Shown: positions 22,301-33,564 of the stretch, in pieces
Layout of the letters: each line of letters opens with the position of its first letter
Numbering within the stretch: position 1 is the stretch's first letter
Made by a program: the position numbers and the translations under genes
Notes under the pieces: generated by a model
What the model saw: the letters and a program-made list of their open reading frames with translations, nothing else
The model's database searches: none
What the model was told of the DNA's origin: nothing
From: Lentinula raphanica
Lineage: Eukaryota; Basidiomycota; Agaricomycetes; Agaricales; Omphalotaceae
Direction of reading: 5' to 3'
NCBI GenBank assembly: GCA_027919835.1
Contig: JANVFP010000045.1
Location: 186,001-250,000, forward strand
DNA length: 64,000 nucleotides

Positions 22301-22668
22301 CAACTCATAATCATTCTGAGAATATAGTATGAAGTTTTTGACATTGTCTTTACTTTATTTACACAATCGCTGTCATATTTCTCCCATCAGATATAAACCG
22401 CATGAAGTATCTTATTGGAAGCACGTCACAATCGCACAGTGACCAGAGTCTACTGTCTATCGTTAGGCAGTCGAATATCTCCAAGGGGCTAAGGCTAATT
22501 CTTCAGACATTGCATCCTATATGGATGGATCACTTATGTTATTGACAATCATCAGAGCTCATGCAAAAAGCATGTCTTTATTTTGTGCGGCAGTGCCTAG
22601 GAATTTCTGGATACTTAAATGAAATCGCAGAGTCTGGTGAGTGACTTGAGTTGCCTTATACGATAACT
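19310..22668. other. 3.4-kb gene-poor stretch with repeats and possible exon relics
   Basis: No complete gene was found. Around 20962-21480 short plus-strand frames with splice-like ends occur (for example KPWALAIRESVKISLRDC at about 21275-21328, ending at a GTGCGT donor), suggesting a decayed gene of unknown type. 21497-21640 holds a tandem duplication and 21835-21990 a reverse-orientation copy of the minisatellite found at 33.5-34.0 kb; both are listed separately. Confidence 0.4.
21497..21640 (+). repeat. Two-copy tandem repeat of about 75 bp
   Basis: Each copy contains ACTTTGAAAAG followed a few bases later by GTTGATCATGCCTCT(T/A)CTAGGAT. The first copy continues into AGCCTCATT. The core segment also occurs, reverse-complemented, at 32229-32260 inside a decayed MFS transporter. 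Confidence 0.7.
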
Positions 22669-23358
22669 ATGCCCAAACTTTCATCTCGACGACGTCGACT
22701 TTCCCCTTCACTTTCCTTACTTCCAGGGTATCTCTTCAATGGGAAGAGGACTCCGGAACCTAAGTATAGGGTGAGTTAACAACGCCAGTAATAGTGAACA
22801 TTTGATACTAACAAAACCCTGATTTCCTAGATCCGGGGCAAAACGTTTGGCCTGTATTTTTCGTTCACATCGTCTCATCCCCAAAGCGTGCAATTTCCGT
22901 CCGAAAACAATCGTGATACCGCCCCTGCTAGTCGGAAGCATCACCGCCACATCCTCTTCCGCCAAATGTTTTCACCCGAGTTCCAGCCTGACAACCTTTT
23001 CACCACCCTTATTATTGTCAAAGGGCGGAGATACGTGGTATCCGGTACTTACAACCAATGCCTGGAGGGTTTCAATCAAGCTGTCGATGGGATCGGCTGC
23101 AATGAGATTTATAAAGGTGATATAGGAATTTGCTTTCTTGGGAAGAGCCAGAGAGATCGCTTCCTCGATGGGCTTCCACGTTACACGAATGCGGACGAAA
23201 AACATCGCGTTCTACGAAAAGTTTTGAACAGGTCAGTACTACTGATTCTCGTTCTCTCAGAGATGAGTGCTGAATTTCTTATGTTTTATAGTTTCAGTCG
23301 GAATGTCATAAACCATGTGGAAAGACACAAGAGGCTTTCTCATGTTATACGCGGTTGA
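22669..23358 (+). CDS. Hypothetical protein, paralogue of the gene at 28871-29651
   Basis: Exons 22669-22770, 22831-23231 and 23292-23358 join in frame. The first exon is short and basic (SSRRRRLSPS). The conserved core, shared with the second copy in this window, reads RRYVV(S/A)GTY(N/D)Q, then IGCN(E/D)(I/R)YKGDI(G/A)(I/V)CF(L/F)G and, after the last intron, a short V.(N/Q)(H/N)V-type tail. No known domain was recognised; the core may be a small beta-rich fold. The last intron is 60 nt, a multiple of three. Part of the 3' exon region is duplicated downstream (23387-23530). Confidence 0.65.
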
Positions 23359-23386
23359 TCTTGTACTAATCATCCTCGAAAAGTAA

Positions 23387-23530
23387 CAAAGAGGTTAGTT
23401 CCACTGATTCTGTTTTTCTCAAAGATTGCTGGACTAATTCCACTGAAAACAGTATGCTTGGAGCGAATTGGCATATGGAGATATAGTAGGTTGCCTCTCA
23501 TGTTATACGCTATTGATACTAGTACTAGTT
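23387..23530 (+). repeat. Degenerate tandem copy of the preceding gene's last intron and exon
   Basis: AAAGAGGTTAGTTCCACTGATTCT and CTCATGTTATACGC(T)ATTGA-type words here parallel AACAGGTCAGTACTACTGATTCT and CTCATGTTATACGCGGTTGA at 23227-23358, and both are followed by a similar ACTA.T.ATCCTC stretch. The copy lacks a usable frame. Confidence 0.65.
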
Positions 23531-23951
23531 ATCCTCTGCACTCCATTATGTACATACTGCCATCATACCTTTAGTGAGATCCAAAGTCTATACTGAATCG
23601 ATGCTTCTTTCGACGACTGAGACGGTGCTATGCCAGCTGATTTGAAGGTTCTAGACTCCTTCGAAATTTGAGAAGACGTTCGCCTAGCCAGTCGAGAAGT
23701 CGAGGAGAAGAGAGAAGGAGTGACGATACCACAGAGTTGACACGGTCGTGATGGTCTTGAAGGGAGTTGAATGAGTAGGTGGCTGATTGAAGTACTAGCG
23801 GTGATGGTCACTTTTGCTAATGGCAGTGCTTTTGTCATGTGCCACCACCATCGATTTCATGCTTTCCTCATCTCTGTTATATTCAACCTTACTATTCAAC
23901 GGTCAGTCCTCCTCTTTCTTCTGCCATCTGTTAGTGATCGACTCTTCGTAG

Positions 23952-25808
23952 ATGGCCTCCGACTCATCGACAAATGCTGGATTTTCTCGCGCTGACCACA
24001 GTTCTTCTTCTGGGGTCGATCGCTCGAGTGTCAGTCTCTCCTCAGCGCCCCCACTGCCAGGTCATCGGGTGTTCTCTCAAGAGCACTATTTTCGCCTCAT
24101 GCTCCAACAAGACCCATGGGAACCTCACCCTCTCAGTCCTGAGGAAATTCAAAATATCCGACGACAAAGTTCCAAGTTACTTAAGGCTTATCTTCGCCAG
24201 CGCGTCTATATACGGCAGCTGAATGATCAGCCAGTAGACACTTCAGAAGAACCTGAACGACATGCACTTGTAGTGCGCAACTATCAGACAGAAGCTGTGA
24301 AGACTTATCTAGCCTACCAGCTCACATTTTGGCGTACATTTCGTATCTACGATCTACCGAGGGAGATCCTCACTAACATCATCCGCTTTGTTATCTGGTC
24401 TCCTCCATCACATCCGATTGGCATTCGCTGGAAGCTACAACTGACCTGGGTGTCGAGATACTTTCGAAACATTACCATCTCAGATTCAACTCTCTGGAAC
24501 GCGATTTGGTTTTGCGATAATCCTCCGTTTGAACGATCGTTGGCTTTCGTTGAACGATCACGCACCTCCCCTCTCGATCTTCGTCTCAACGATACACCGA
24601 CTCACAAAATTACAGACCAAGAGATTTGCGCATTGCTCAAAGATCTGACTCCTCATCTACATCACATCCGCGTACTCATCATCCTTCTTGAGAATTGGGA
24701 ACCCATTCTCTCTGTGTTGAAGTGGCTGAGCGATTACGGAAAGGAGGGGGTCCGCCCTTTGTCGATGGAACGATTCGAAATGCATCGGACTGGGAACCCG
24801 TACCTATGGCCCGGTCTAGTTTGGCAAGGCACGAAATTTGTTCCAGTGAACCACTCTATTTCTCTCTACTCTCTCTTCGGAGGCAGAGATGTTCCAGAAC
24901 TAAAGTCCTTTACCATCAATGGTGTCAATATTGACTGGGCGAACACGCCTTCGTTGAACAACCTCACGACTCTTGACCTTCGTAGAATACCCCTCCAGCT
25001 ATGTCTCCCAGTCTCATGCTTCCGAAAGATACTGGCCACTTCTCCAATGCTCACAAAACTTTCCCTAGACGGCGCTGGTACCGACTTCACAACAGTCAGC
25101 AATCTCCCCGCTATCGATCTCCCCCATCTACACACCCTTATCCTTGCCAATTCCGTCATTCCATTCACCAAAAGTTTAGTCTCGCACTTCACTGCAGCCA
25201 ACGTGAAAGATCTTACCATCATAAACCTCAAGGGGGTTGATCATGGTCCCTTCTACGAGTCCATGATTGGTCGATTCCTGAAAATCAAGCTGTTGACAAT
25301 CCGTACCATCAGTTGTCCGATCAGTAGCCTGCCCATGATGATCAAGTGGCTTGACTCCATGCCACTGCTCGCATACGCCCGCTTGGGTGCCCTCAAGCGT
25401 GACGTCTTTCGGGCTTTCCTTTTCAATCCTCATACCATGAAGGTACACCCTGATTTGCCATCTTCCCTGCGGAGAGCGTTCGGTATAGTCAAGGATCTAC
25501 CTTACGCTGGGCTCATAGCGCCATCAAAAGAAGCCCTCGAAGATGTCGAAAGGAAGCCCTGCATAGTCGGCCCTCGTTTGAATGTTCTCATAGTCGAGAA
25601 CATTCGACCGGAAATCTTTGTGAAGTTCGTAACCGCGCGAGAGCTGTGTGGTATTCCGGTCGAGAAGATATATATGGCTCAAAGCATGGCCAAAGATTTT
25701 GGGAATGCTGCCTTGGCAGATATCAAGCAGCATATTGACAGCCTCAGTACGTGTGTGGACATTGACGCAAAAACTCGAGAAGAGGAGGAATTACTGAATG
25801 AGCCCTGA
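23952..25808 (+). CDS. F-box/LRR-type protein (618 aa)
   Basis: A single exon. The N-terminus is Ser-rich, then a charged helical part (about residues 60-120), then an F-box-like motif (YDLPREILTNIIRFVIW ... LTWVSRYFRNI ... LWNAIWF, residues about 133-190). The rest shows leucine-rich, irregular repeats (FTINGVNIDW ... LTTLDLRRIP ... MLTKLSLDGA ... LHTLILANS) typical of fungal F-box/LRR proteins. In SCF ubiquitin ligases the F-box contacts Skp1 and the repeats bind the substrate; that role is inferred from the family. Start at the first ATG of the frame. No disabling change seen. Confidence 0.85.
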   Translation: MASDSSTNAGFSRADHSSSSGVDRSSVSLSSAPPLPGHRVFSQEHYFRLMLQQDPWEPHPLSPEEIQNIRRQSSKLLKAYLRQRVYIRQLNDQPVDTSEEPERHALVVRNYQTEAVKTYLAYQLTFWRTFRIYDLPREILTNIIRFVIWSPPSHPIGIRWKLQLTWVSRYFRNITISDSTLWNAIWFCDNPPFERSLAFVERSRTSPLDLRLNDTPTHKITDQEICALLKDLTPHLHHIRVLIILLENWEPILSVLKWLSDYGKEGVRPLSMERFEMHRTGNPYLWPGLVWQGTKFVPVNHSISLYSLFGGRDVPELKSFTINGVNIDWANTPSLNNLTTLDLRRIPLQLCLPVSCFRKILATSPMLTKLSLDGAGTDFTTVSNLPAIDLPHLHTLILANSVIPFTKSLVSHFTAANVKDLTIINLKGVDHGPFYESMIGRFLKIKLLTIRTISCPISSLPMMIKWLDSMPLLAYARLGALKRDVFRAFLFNPHTMKVHPDLPSSLRRAFGIVKDLPYAGLIAPSKEALEDVERKPCIVGPRLNVLIVENIRPEIFVKFVTARELCGIPVEKIYMAQSMAKDFGNAALADIKQHIDSLSTCVDIDAKTREEEELLNEP

Positions 25809-26449
25809 TATATTTTGTAATATAAGTTGACGATAGTGACATAGTACTAGATATCTGTCAAGCATGCATCCCTCCCAAACAATAGATCTACCATTTTATT
25901 CATACTCAACATCCTCGCTATCCAGTCACTGGCCTAGGCGTGTAACCACCCTTTGAATGATATGGGCTCGTAATATTCGCTCACCTTGCTATGTTCGGGC
26001 TTCAGTCCAGGTACTATGTATCAGACTCACGACAGGTGCACCTTCTCCAGTGGCCATAATCCATACACCTCTAACTTGAAAGTGAGGTTGAGAGAGGTTC
26101 TTTACGGTGAGCCTCGCGATCGGCGGCGGTGAACGTGACAGAGTCCGACTCGAGAGAAAATGGATTCAGGTCATCAAGATACACAACGTTTCAATGTGAA
26201 GTACGATAGGTACACATTTCTCGAAAATAAAGACCGATTGATTATTAGGTGCAAAGCTTATTGCGGATTGCGTCTCAACATCAACCTTCGAGTTCATCGT
26301 CGACCTTTTCGACATGCTCGAACATGGACGTGAGAGCACCATCTACGGCTCGCGTCATCACTTGACTGATATGCATATCTCTCGTAGTTTCCGTTCGTAT
26401 CTTCAAGATCATTGCTAGTATCCGAATCTGGGTTATCTAACATGTCGTG
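25809..26449. other. Convergent intergenic region, no gene seen
   Basis: Lies between the 3' ends of the F-box gene and the minus-strand gene at 26450-27059. Nothing coding was recognised. Confidence 0.5.
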
Positions 26450-27059
26450 TCAGTGATGTGTAAGAGAAACAAGATAATCGACATTTGCCTCCTTCTGGAT
26501 AGAAATCGCCTTGTCGTGTATGCCCCGAATTTTCTTGAGGCAGAGCTTCACGTTCTCTCGGCTGATGTCCATTACTTCTGACAAGTCTTTTACGGATTGA
26601 GCTTGGGGTTTAAGCTGGTACACGAATAAGTCTGGAAACAAGGTATAGTCGCGCCGCTTACCTCTTTGTCATGACGGTAAATATCGTAGGAGTTATCGAG
26701 GATGTCGATCTTGAAGGTCGCAAGTTGTTGAATTTGTTCCTCGATCTCAACTTTGATGTGGTGCTGCTGGTGCAAAGCCCTCTCCGACCGGCTTGCAAGC
26801 TGCTCTGAAATGAATCTAGTATCGCTGTAGTCCATGATTCTGCAGTCTGGATGACAAGTGAACGTTAACCTTGGTAATGAACAAGAGGGAAGCACTCTGC
26901 TTACCTCTTTGTCTCGAAGTGAAATTGGGCAGGTAAGGAAGACAACGTCGATGGAGGAACAAACTCAGAGGCGGGCATCTCCATATATTTCCAGCCGGCT
27001 CTGATTCGAAACTTATCGATCAAACATCCATATTGAGGAAAGTAAGTACCAAGATCCAT
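26450..27059 (-). CDS. Small helical/coiled-coil hypothetical protein, three exons
   Basis: Minus-strand exons 26905-27059, 26662-26839 and 26450-26614 join in frame (phase 2, then 0) through introns of 65 and 47 nt. The N-terminal part is aromatic and proline-containing (MDLGTYFPQYGC ... GWKYMEMP). The middle and C-terminal parts are strongly helical with heptad spacing (ERALHQQHHIKVEIEEQIQQ ... VKDLSEVMDISRENVKLCLK). Predicted length 166 aa. No family recognised; a coiled-coil scaffold or small regulatory protein is only a guess. ATG chosen because upstream frame is interrupted. Confidence 0.55.
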
Positions 27060-28870
27060 GCTTCCAAAAACGTTGGTAAGGACGAGTCATGTCGAGTCTG
27101 TATAGATGTAAATGGTTAGTCTCTTTGAAATCAAGTTGCAAAACTCAGACCTGGCCGAAGCCTTTCGCCAGAAATTGCAGCGCCAAAGTTCCTGAAGCAG
27201 GTTTGCAATTCGTTTGGGCCAAAAGGATTTAAAGACCTCATGTATTCCGCATTTCTTCGAAGCATTATGTAAATGCAATACAAGTTCTGTCAGATATGGC
27301 ATTCCTTTTGTTTTTCCTCATGCATGCTTCGCGGCTTCTAATGTCTGTAGCTTGCAATCAGATTTTATTCCAGAAAATTTTATTGAGTTTTCGGCTCGAT
27401 CCTCTCCACCCCCAGAGTAGTCCAGAGTAGCCGTCAGTTGGTCATCCTGTACATATCTAGAAGCCTTGAGCTTGAGTTTGGGAGCTCCACTCATAGCCGA
27501 CAGCTATTAGCTGCAGTACTACATCTTGAGTCGCTCCTGTTGGGAAAGATCTTCAGTCCATTTGCTGCTGAGTTTACCTATGATATTATCAAGGATCCAT
27601 TTGTGACCTCGACATCCAGAACCCTTGGGGAAGCTTGAATATGCAGGATTCAAGCCTATGGCCCTACGCAAGCTCGCTCCAAGATGTCAGGACAGTCTTG
27701 ATACAGTAGTCGGTCTCATGAATTCATGTCGTAAGAGGTCGTAAGTCGCTTGACTGATTTGGGCAAAATTCAGGGACACTTAACATCGAGATGTCGATGT
27801 CGATCCAGTAATTCAAGAATCCGAAATCACAATCACATCGATCATGCATCATGCATCATGAATGATGGGTCCGACCAGGTCCGACCAGGTCCGACTGTGA
27901 TCCTAAACTAGGTTTCAATAGAATTCATACTAAACCCTTTGGCTCAGTGCAAAGCGCTATACAAGATTTACTACCTGTAGGGAGTGTTCGTCCTTGTTGG
28001 TTCATTATGGTTCAGCCAGTAATGGGTTTCACTGTTTCATTGATGATTGAAGCAGGACTCTGTGAATGTAACATTCATATTGCCAAGGACACATTGCAAT
28101 TTGTAGCACAAAACACAGATTAAACCCCGAGATAGCAGAAAATTTTCTGTTCATGATCATTCATAACCCGTTTCTCCGAATTGCATGGTTTTGAGCCTCA
28201 TTGTGATACCTCCATCATTCTGAAGACCACGAACTTGCAGGGAAGAACGTCAGATACTCCTCCACCGCTAGTTCATCATCTAGGTTCCGGAGCCCTCTAC
28301 TATCCTGAAACAATAACATGTCTGCGGAGCCTCTTTCCTTCCGGCGGGTGCTTTCAGGGACTCTCTGGCGTTCTTCCTCATGTTGACGGCTCTGCATTCC
28401 AGAATATGGTTGAACATGTCATGAAGGAGCGTGTAGGAGTTAATCACAACTCACCAGCCTGCGTGTCGGTTCAAATTTTCCTTAATCTACTTTACTTCTA
28501 GAAAGATACAACCCATGTCCAGGAGCACGTTGCAGTGAGTCTCTACCCCACTTCTTACTTTGAAACTCTTAGACCATCGATTTAGTGCAATGCGAGGCAA
28601 TGCAGCGCTTGTGAAACCCCTTTCGCGTTCATGAAATTCACATCCAGACCTGAGTAGCGTCGAATTTACATCAATTCATTGAATCATATCAAATCGACTT
28701 GACCAGGAGGAACGAAATACGCGATTAGCAAGTTCCTTAGTGTCACTTGGATTGGACACCTCTCTTTTGCTGCCTGAAGGCCTGAAGGCTCATGTATTCT
28801 GCATGGTATTCGTACAAAAGCAAGGAAAAACAGCCAGTTGAACGCAGAATCTCTCTGTGTCCTTGTAACA
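27060..28870. other. 1.8-kb intergenic region, no gene supported
   Basis: Only short frames without motifs. Local features include ATCATGCATCATGCATCATGAATGATG (about 27842-27868) and a doubled GGTCCGACCA word just after it. Confidence 0.4.
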
Positions 28871-29651
28871 ATGGCGAAGAGATCACGTCAAAGCAGCAAG
28901 GTTTCTTCTGCAGAGGGGCCCTCCCGCAGAAGTCTCTCCACGTCTCCACCTCCCTCCGCGATTAGAAAAGAGCTCAAGGAGCTCGAGAGGCGCTTTCCAC
29001 TCTATACAGTGGTCCCCGATTCTCGAGCTGACAGGAAGGATGCTGTTTCCAATGATTGGACTGGAGTAAGTGTTCGAACTAGTTCAATTCGAGACCACTG
29101 GCAGAAATTGAAATTTTCTCAGGAGGACGGCATAGTCAATGCTCTTTATTTTGGTCTGGAATATTGTGATGCGCAGAAGAAGACACTCGATTTGAAGATG
29201 GTGCATACCACGGTCAAAGGACGCAAGGCCATCGTCCAGCTTATTGACTTCCGCTCCGAATTCTCCTTCGATTTTGGTGCCGACAAACTCTATATCGCTC
29301 TGATCATCTTCGAGTACAGGCGATACGTTGTCGCGGGTACTTATGATCAAAATATGGCCGAACATAACTGCTCGCTGTATTCGATTGGCTGCAATGATCG
29401 ATACAAAGGTGATATTGCTGTCTGCTTCTTTGGGCAAGTACAGCAGTCACGAATCTTGCGACGAACTCCAAAATTGTCAAGGGATGGCACTTTGAGTCAG
29501 GCCGAGGTCCTCAAGAATGTCGTCAATGCGTAAGTCCATCTACCCAGTTTCGTAGTGAATGATCTGTCTCAAGCAATCGGTTAGGTTTGTGCAGAACGTG
29601 AAACAACATGTTGAAGGAGGTCTGTCTTTCAAACGAGTTGTTAGAGTTTAG
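28871..29651 (+). CDS. Hypothetical protein, paralogue of 22669-23358
   Basis: Exons 28871-29065, 29123-29529 and 29585-29651. The middle intron (GTAAGT...TTTCTCAG, 57 nt) is a multiple of three, so the raw frame reads through it. The N-terminus is Ser-rich and basic (MAKRSRQSSK), with RKELKELERRFPLY resembling a short helix. The conserved core is RRYVVAGTYDQ, IGCNDRYKGDIAVCFFGQ and, after the last intron, FVQNVKQHVEGG, matching the other copy at the same exon junction. Function unknown. The two genes are in the same orientation about 5.5 kb apart, separated by an F-box gene and a coiled-coil gene. Confidence 0.7.
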
Positions 29652-30264
29652 ATTACTACGACGACCAACTTCTTGATGATATATGCTTACTTTTCTTTAC
29701 GTGACACTACTGTCTTTGTATGAAGCGATGTGAATTTGGAAATGTATGACTGTTAACAAATTTTGAAAGGACTCGAGACTTCGATAATGGCAGACTGTAC
29801 GCATTATTTTCGGGTATGGTATCCCCCTGTCCAAGTAGAGCTGCGCAATCTTCATAGGCATATCTTAGCGGGTTCTCACTCATCCTTCTCTGAGCAAGAA
29901 ACCGTTGGCAATGATTGGGCCTCAGTCCCACGCAGGAGGGCTATGGACTGAAATGAGGGGCAGTGAATAAGTTCAACAAACCACAGTAAGCTGCGCAAGT
30001 CAAAGATTGGAGCACTGATGAGAAGAACTTGTGTCTGAAGGAATAAGGATGATGTCTACGCCGATGTTGAATGTAGACGAGGTGAGAGTCCATAAGCGCT
30101 AAGCGCTAAAAGCCAAGCGCCCAAGCTAAACGTTGAACTCTCACGCCTCCATTTGTATCTCATTTCAGCGATGTGTATCGGGACTCAATTTTGAGCGCTG
30201 TCATTACAAGTTACAACCGGTCTGATCGTGTTCGCAACTCCTCAACCACACTCACTCTGAACTC
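29652..30264. other. Intergenic, no gene supported
   Basis: A short plus frame at 29763-29951 has no motif. TAAGCGCTAAGCGCTAAAAGCCAAGCGC at about 30096 is a short local repeat. Confidence 0.4.
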
Positions 30265-31430
30265 ATGGACGTCTCTGATGAACAAACTGAAATTATTGAG
30301 CAATTAACTCATGCTTTCTCTTCTGGAATTGCGCCACTAGAGTCTCCATCAATGCCAGCATGCTGCTGCCAACATGATAATTGCCCAAGTTTTGAATTGG
30401 CTAAGTTTATTCAGGCAGAAGGACAGGAATCTCCAACGGGCACAGAACAGAGTCGTAGTCGAGTTTCAGAACTAATGGAGGAAAAACAACGTTTAGAGAA
30501 GGTTTGTCATTGCCAATCGATATCTGTAGAATGATTCGGATTGATCGACATGTTATGCAGCAGTTGAATCAAGCGTTAGTCATGAGTGAAGTTACTGAGG
30601 CATCCTCAGAAACATTACATCAAGAATTGAAGGATGCTCGTCGGACTATAGCCCATCTCACCGTCGATAATGCAAAGCATTTGAAGTTGGAGGCCCGGCT
30701 CTTGGAAGTCATGAAAGAGCGAGATGATCTGAAGCAGGAAAGAGAGATAGAATCAGCAAAAGAAAAGCGGACAGAACAAGACATTGTACAATTGCATGTC
30801 AAAAACTGTAGGTTTCCGATATCTCTGGACTTTCTTATACCAAGCAATTTTTCAGCAAAGCTTCGTTCCGAGATTCAGCAGCTACAAGAAGAATTGGAAC
30901 AGAGAGATGCACATCAGAAGGAATATAAGGGATCGTTGCTGCAAAGTACGAGAGCTCAGATTCGCAGGCTATATGCAAAGGTAAGTCCAAAATTGATATG
31001 CGATGTATAGTTTGCCTCAAAGTTTCGAAGCTCAGTCTGACCACAGCATCAGAAAGCATTGAGCTGAAGAAATCAGTCGAAGCTCTATGTGAGCATAACG
31101 AAGAGCTGATGCAATATAACAGAGAGCTGGAAGGTTTCCTTGCAGATGCCAGGGATGAAATACACGCTCTACGTCAAGAAATTGAAGAACAGGCAATCAA
31201 TGTACAGACGTTGTGAGATTCCCGATACATATCATATGACTCATTTCTGAATTCGCAACAGAGAACACACAGGTCATGATGATCCACAAGAAACACCTGA
31301 AGACACTCTTGATGCGGATGTCAAGATCATGTACGAAAATTCTGATACCGACGTTCATGAAAACTCCCAACAATCGCTGACCATTTTGCTTGTGAGACTC
31401 TCAAGCCCTGATCATGAATTGCAGAACTGA
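30265..31430 (+). CDS. Coiled-coil protein, five exons
   Basis: Exons 30265-30501, 30561-30807, 30856-30980, 31031-31212 and 31262-31430 (introns of about 48-59 nt; the third uses an unusual AAG acceptor at 31030). The N-terminus has Cys-rich ACCCQHDNCP; most of the rest is long heptad-repeat helix rich in Glu, Lys, Gln and Leu (for example LHQELKDARRTIAHLTVDNA and LRSEIQQLQEELEQRD). The C-terminal part is acidic (DDPQETPEDTLDADV). The stop at 31428-31430 lies inside the start of the next gene in a different frame. A structural or tethering role is inferred from the coiled coil alone. Confidence 0.6.
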
Positions 31431-31836
31431 ACCAATACGTTACTACAAGAATGAGATAGCCTTGAAATTCTTCTTTCTGGTCGGAATACTCAGCTATTGG
31501 TTCTTTTGTGCCAAAATGTGCTGGGTCACCATGTCAAAGGAGGACCACTGGTCCAGAATTACCGATTTTGTGTCGTCCGGCATTATTTTTCTAGTCTTTC
31601 TCTGTAAGGCAGCAAGACAACGAGGTCAAGAAAGTCTGGTGAGTTCGAACCAGTTTTGTCTCGGTATTAGATTCAATCTTCTTCTGTAGTACGAGAGAAC
31701 TTTGGTCGATCTCACTTCCTTTGTTGGTGTTTCATTCTGTGTGTTTGTTGGATGGCGTGTTCTTTATGAGGTCAGAGGAGTACTTCTATTGTCATATCTC
31801 GATTATATTATTGGGTCAATAGTACGGAATATCTAA
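31414..31836 (+). CDS. Small membrane protein (123 aa), possibly the lost C-terminus of the preceding gene
   Basis: Exons 31414-31638 and 31690-31836. Three or four hydrophobic segments are visible: LKFFFLVGILSYWFFCA, SSGIIFLVFLC, VSFCVFVGWRVLY and VLLLSYLDYIIGSIV. It overlaps the end of the coiled-coil gene by 17 bases in another frame. A coiled-coil protein with a C-terminal membrane anchor would be a sensible single product, so one explanation is a frameshift or unrecognised splice joining the two; otherwise it is an independent gene starting at 31414. Confidence 0.45.
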
Positions 31837-32228
31837 TTGGAGAACCCATTTTGACACTCGATGTTTAAGAGCATCAACCAGAGAGCTAGTTTGTGACATG
31901 CACATACTCGAACACTAACAAGTAGGGTACTTAGTTTTGCTCAAAAGCAATGGAGATATAGAACCATGGTCCATCTTTGCTCACCAACCAAAATTTTACA
32001 TAGAACCCGCTATCACCTGTATAGGATCAAATGTACAAAAGACACGCCTATCCCATTGAGCACCGATTATCAATACAATGTACATGTAGTGGTCTGTAGT
32101 TGTACAGCAATTGACTGCAAAATGAAAAGAGTAAGATGGTAAAGATGAGACAGAGACGGCGGCCTCAGTACTCAGTCCTCGCAAACTCGCACACAATGGC
32201 ATTGCCTAGGAAAGACCTGCAAATGAGG
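31837..32228. other. Intergenic, nothing recognised
   Basis: No coding signal; convergent flank of the membrane-protein gene and the decayed transporter. Confidence 0.4.
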
Positions 32229-33520
32229 CTATCCTAGTAGAGGCATGATCAACCCGATGAACATTGTTATCGAGCCCTGGAACCATTCATTGGATGCCAC
32301 GAACAGAAAGGCGGGAGTCTACTCACTTTGATGAAGGATACCCTTACGAGAGTCAATAAATCAGTAATCTACAGATCCCAAATCAATATTTCAGGCATAC
32401 CATCTCCAAGCACGGATACCAAGTTTACCCTCCATGTTGGCAAGAATACCAGCGGCCATGAGCTACTTACTCTGTGAGTCTCAACACAACACATTCTGAT
32501 AATAGATGATCACCGCTCCGAACGCGTTTGCATTGAGAAGACCACCATAGAGAATAGCAGATCTAAACGCCAGTTCCTATGTATCGCTCAACACATAGGC
32601 ATTCGTTTACGTTCAAGCGAGCACCGACCTTCTTGGTGTACCAGCGTGAATAGCAAGGATACAGCTTTTCTGTGCTTGAGAATGGTTTGGTCCATCCGTT
32701 TTTCCGAAATAGCTCACCTCCAGGATAGAATGCACTCTTTGGCAAGATAAGCTATATTAGAACGCGTTCCAAAATAACGATACGTTACCTCGGGAATACC
32801 GATGCAGAGGGTGATAGCGAGGATACCCCAGTACGATTGGGAGATCTACGCTGTGTGAGCAGAGCGGCCGGCAACGAAGACCACATTGACATACGCCTGT
32901 GAGCGTACTGATGAGTCCCCAGATTATAATGCATGTTCCAATATAGAAGGACGGTCTACGAGGGAATGATGAGTATACGCGTATCTCATGATCAGCCGCA
33001 GAGCACTCGCCTTGTTATCCAGTTGAGTACCTAGACAGAGCAAAGAAGTTCTTGAGAAAAAGGGTGAAGGCTACGAAAGAAGACGCGCCATATTCGAAGG
33101 AATTTGCGCCGGGCAATATGATACGTAGAGAATAGATCGAATCACGTTGTACTGTAGATCTAACGGATGCTCAGCGTGGAATTCCTCATTGCTACGAAAT
33201 ACACACCGGATAAGTGTAGATCCCGCTCCAAGCCCTTCAATCTTGCAGTTGTTACAGCATTTCGGCGTTCGCTACCAAGAATGTTGGTGAGTGAGCAGAT
33301 TCCAGAGTCAGAAGTGATTTACATCGATGTAGTTCATGATGAATATCAGAACAATAGTGGGCAAGACTCTCGTGTCGAGTTTTCTAACCAGTTTTTGTTC
33401 GGCAAGTATTCGTTCCTCGGATCCCTCAGGAGGGAGAGGATCTCCGTCTAGAAGAGCAGGATTTACCTGCTCTTCCATTACAATATCTGCCTTGTCAAGG
33501 CTGGGGGTGTCGTGGGCCAT
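32229..33520 (-). pseudogene. MFS transporter of the anion:cation symporter (allantoate permease-like) family, decayed N-terminal half
   Basis: Minus-strand pieces in order match the family: start region RKLDTRVLPTIVLIFIMNYID, then RLKGLERDLHLS, QYNVIRSILYVSYCPAQIP, RPSFYIGTCIIIWGLIST, AFYPGG ... SRWYTKK, FRSAILYGGLLNANAFGAVI and AAGILANMEGKLGIRAWRW, then GSITMFIGL. They cover about TM1-TM6 of 12. Several junctions need frameshifts (for example between MNYID and NAVTTARLKG) and the frame ends at 32229-32231; TM7-TM12 are missing. The last coding-like stretch (GLIMPLLG and stop) coincides with a repeat also present at about 21.5 kb. Confidence 0.75.
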
Positions 33521-33564
33521 TCTGAGCTTGATTTAAAGAGGAAGGGGGGGATTGAAGATGATTA

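Noticed and set aside
31414..31430. Joining the coiled-coil and membrane genes by a 33-nt intron
   Set aside because: The intron would be shorter than any other here and the resulting phase runs into a stop codon.
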